From CAZEQJ01 sp964514385 (GTDB lineage Bacteria; Bacteroidota; Bacteroidia; Cytophagales; Cyclobacteriaceae), in NCBI GenBank assembly GCA_964514385.1, contig CAZEQJ010000006.1, positions 66,031 to 130,030 of the forward strand: a DNA stretch of 64,000 nt, read 5' to 3'. How positions within the stretch are numbered: position 1 is the stretch's first letter; each line of letters begins with the position of its first letter. The position numbers and the translations under genes were made by a program. Below are positions 63,938 to 64,000 of this stretch, in pieces. The notes beneath the pieces are model-generated. The model worked only from the letters and a program-made list of their open reading frames with translations. It was not told the origin of the DNA and searched no databases.

Positions 63938-64000
63938 TGGGCAAAGAGGGATTCGAACCCCCGACCCTCTGCTTGTAAGGCAGATGCTCTGAACCAGCTG
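63938..64000 (-). tRNA. tRNA-Val (TAC), 5' part beyond the window
   Basis: On the minus strand the D-arm end, anticodon arm (TCTGC-CTTACAA-GCAGA, anticodon TAC for GTA codons), variable loop, T-arm with GGTTCGAAT and acceptor strand TTTGCCC plus discriminator A are present. CCA is not encoded. The 5' acceptor strand and D-stem start lie past position 64000. Confidence 0.9.

Noticed and set aside
63798..63992. 64-residue plus-strand ORF containing RGQRGIRTPDPLLVRQM
   Set aside because: This is the well-known false translation of tRNA antisense sequence; it covers the tRNA-Val repeats and terminators.
1..64000. CRISPR arrays, insertion sequences, phage structural genes, rRNA
   Set aside because: No regularly spaced repeats, transposase or integrase motifs, phage genes or rRNA signatures were seen on either strand.

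Overview
The window comes from a member of the Bacteroidota, most likely a Cytophagales-type environmental bacterium. The evidence is two SusC/SusD pairs, a hybrid two-component regulator, an ECF sigma factor beside a SusC gene, many lipoproteins, type IX secretion (T9SS) sorting tails, 6-bladed propeller lipoproteins, and promoter-like sequences of the Bacteroidetes type (TTTG-N19-TAnnTTTG). There is no rRNA gene, integrase, transposase or CRISPR array. One tRNA gene is cut by the right edge. Two runs of ten N (45276-45285 and 54046-54055) are assembly gaps, and each splits one gene.

Layout. (1) 1-4550, plus strand: the end of a proline racemase/4-hydroxyproline epimerase gene, an FAD D-amino-acid dehydrogenase, an Xaa-Pro aminopeptidase and a HELGH metallopeptidase-like lipoprotein. 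This looks like an operon for (hydroxy)proline and prolyl-peptide catabolism. (2) 4551-18151, plus strand: a probable short non-coding RNA, two vanadium-haloperoxidase/PAP2-like proteins, a lipoprotein with 22-residue cysteine repeats, two FG-GAP/ASPIC-UnbV propeller proteins and a 1344-residue hybrid two-component regulator. (3) 18155-58643, minus strand: a very large polysaccharide utilization locus (PUL). It holds an ECF sigma factor, a FecR-like remnant, two SusC/SusD pairs, a DUF1735-type surface protein, and glycoside hydrolases GH10 (2), GH95, GH43 (3 catalytic), GH97 (2), GH31 (2), GH127, GH3 and a GH5 fused to a decayed GH43. (4) 58803-64000, minus strand: small accessory genes, a toxin-antitoxin pair with a broken toxin, and a small AT-rich cassette lying between composite repeats derived from a tRNA-Val gene.

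How it fits together. The enzyme set points to a highly substituted glucuronoarabinoxylan-like hemicellulose. GH10 and probably GH5 cut the backbone, and GH3 and GH43 remove xylose and arabinose. GH127 removes beta-L-arabinofuranose, GH31 alpha-xylose, GH97 alpha-galactose and GH95 alpha-L-fucose or alpha-L-galactose. The same families occur together in known complex-xylan PULs of Bacteroides ovatus. No alpha-glucuronidase (GH67/GH115) or carbohydrate esterase was recognised, so glucuronic acid and ester removal would need genes elsewhere. Large endo-acting proteins (GH10-1, GH5) carry T9SS tails for the cell surface or medium. Most exo-acting enzymes are lipoproteins or periplasmic. Control is probably shared by the hybrid regulator and the ECF sigma factor.

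The most unusual items are the GH5 protein carrying a GH43 propeller that has lost its catalytic residues by internal deletion; the tRNA-Val-derived repeat array enclosing a secreted Cys-peptide/propeller cassette; the promoter-hairpin-terminator unit at 4758-4859; the Cys-repeat lipoprotein; a SusC without the usual N-terminal domain and TonB box; and a ParE-like toxin interrupted at a homopolymer.
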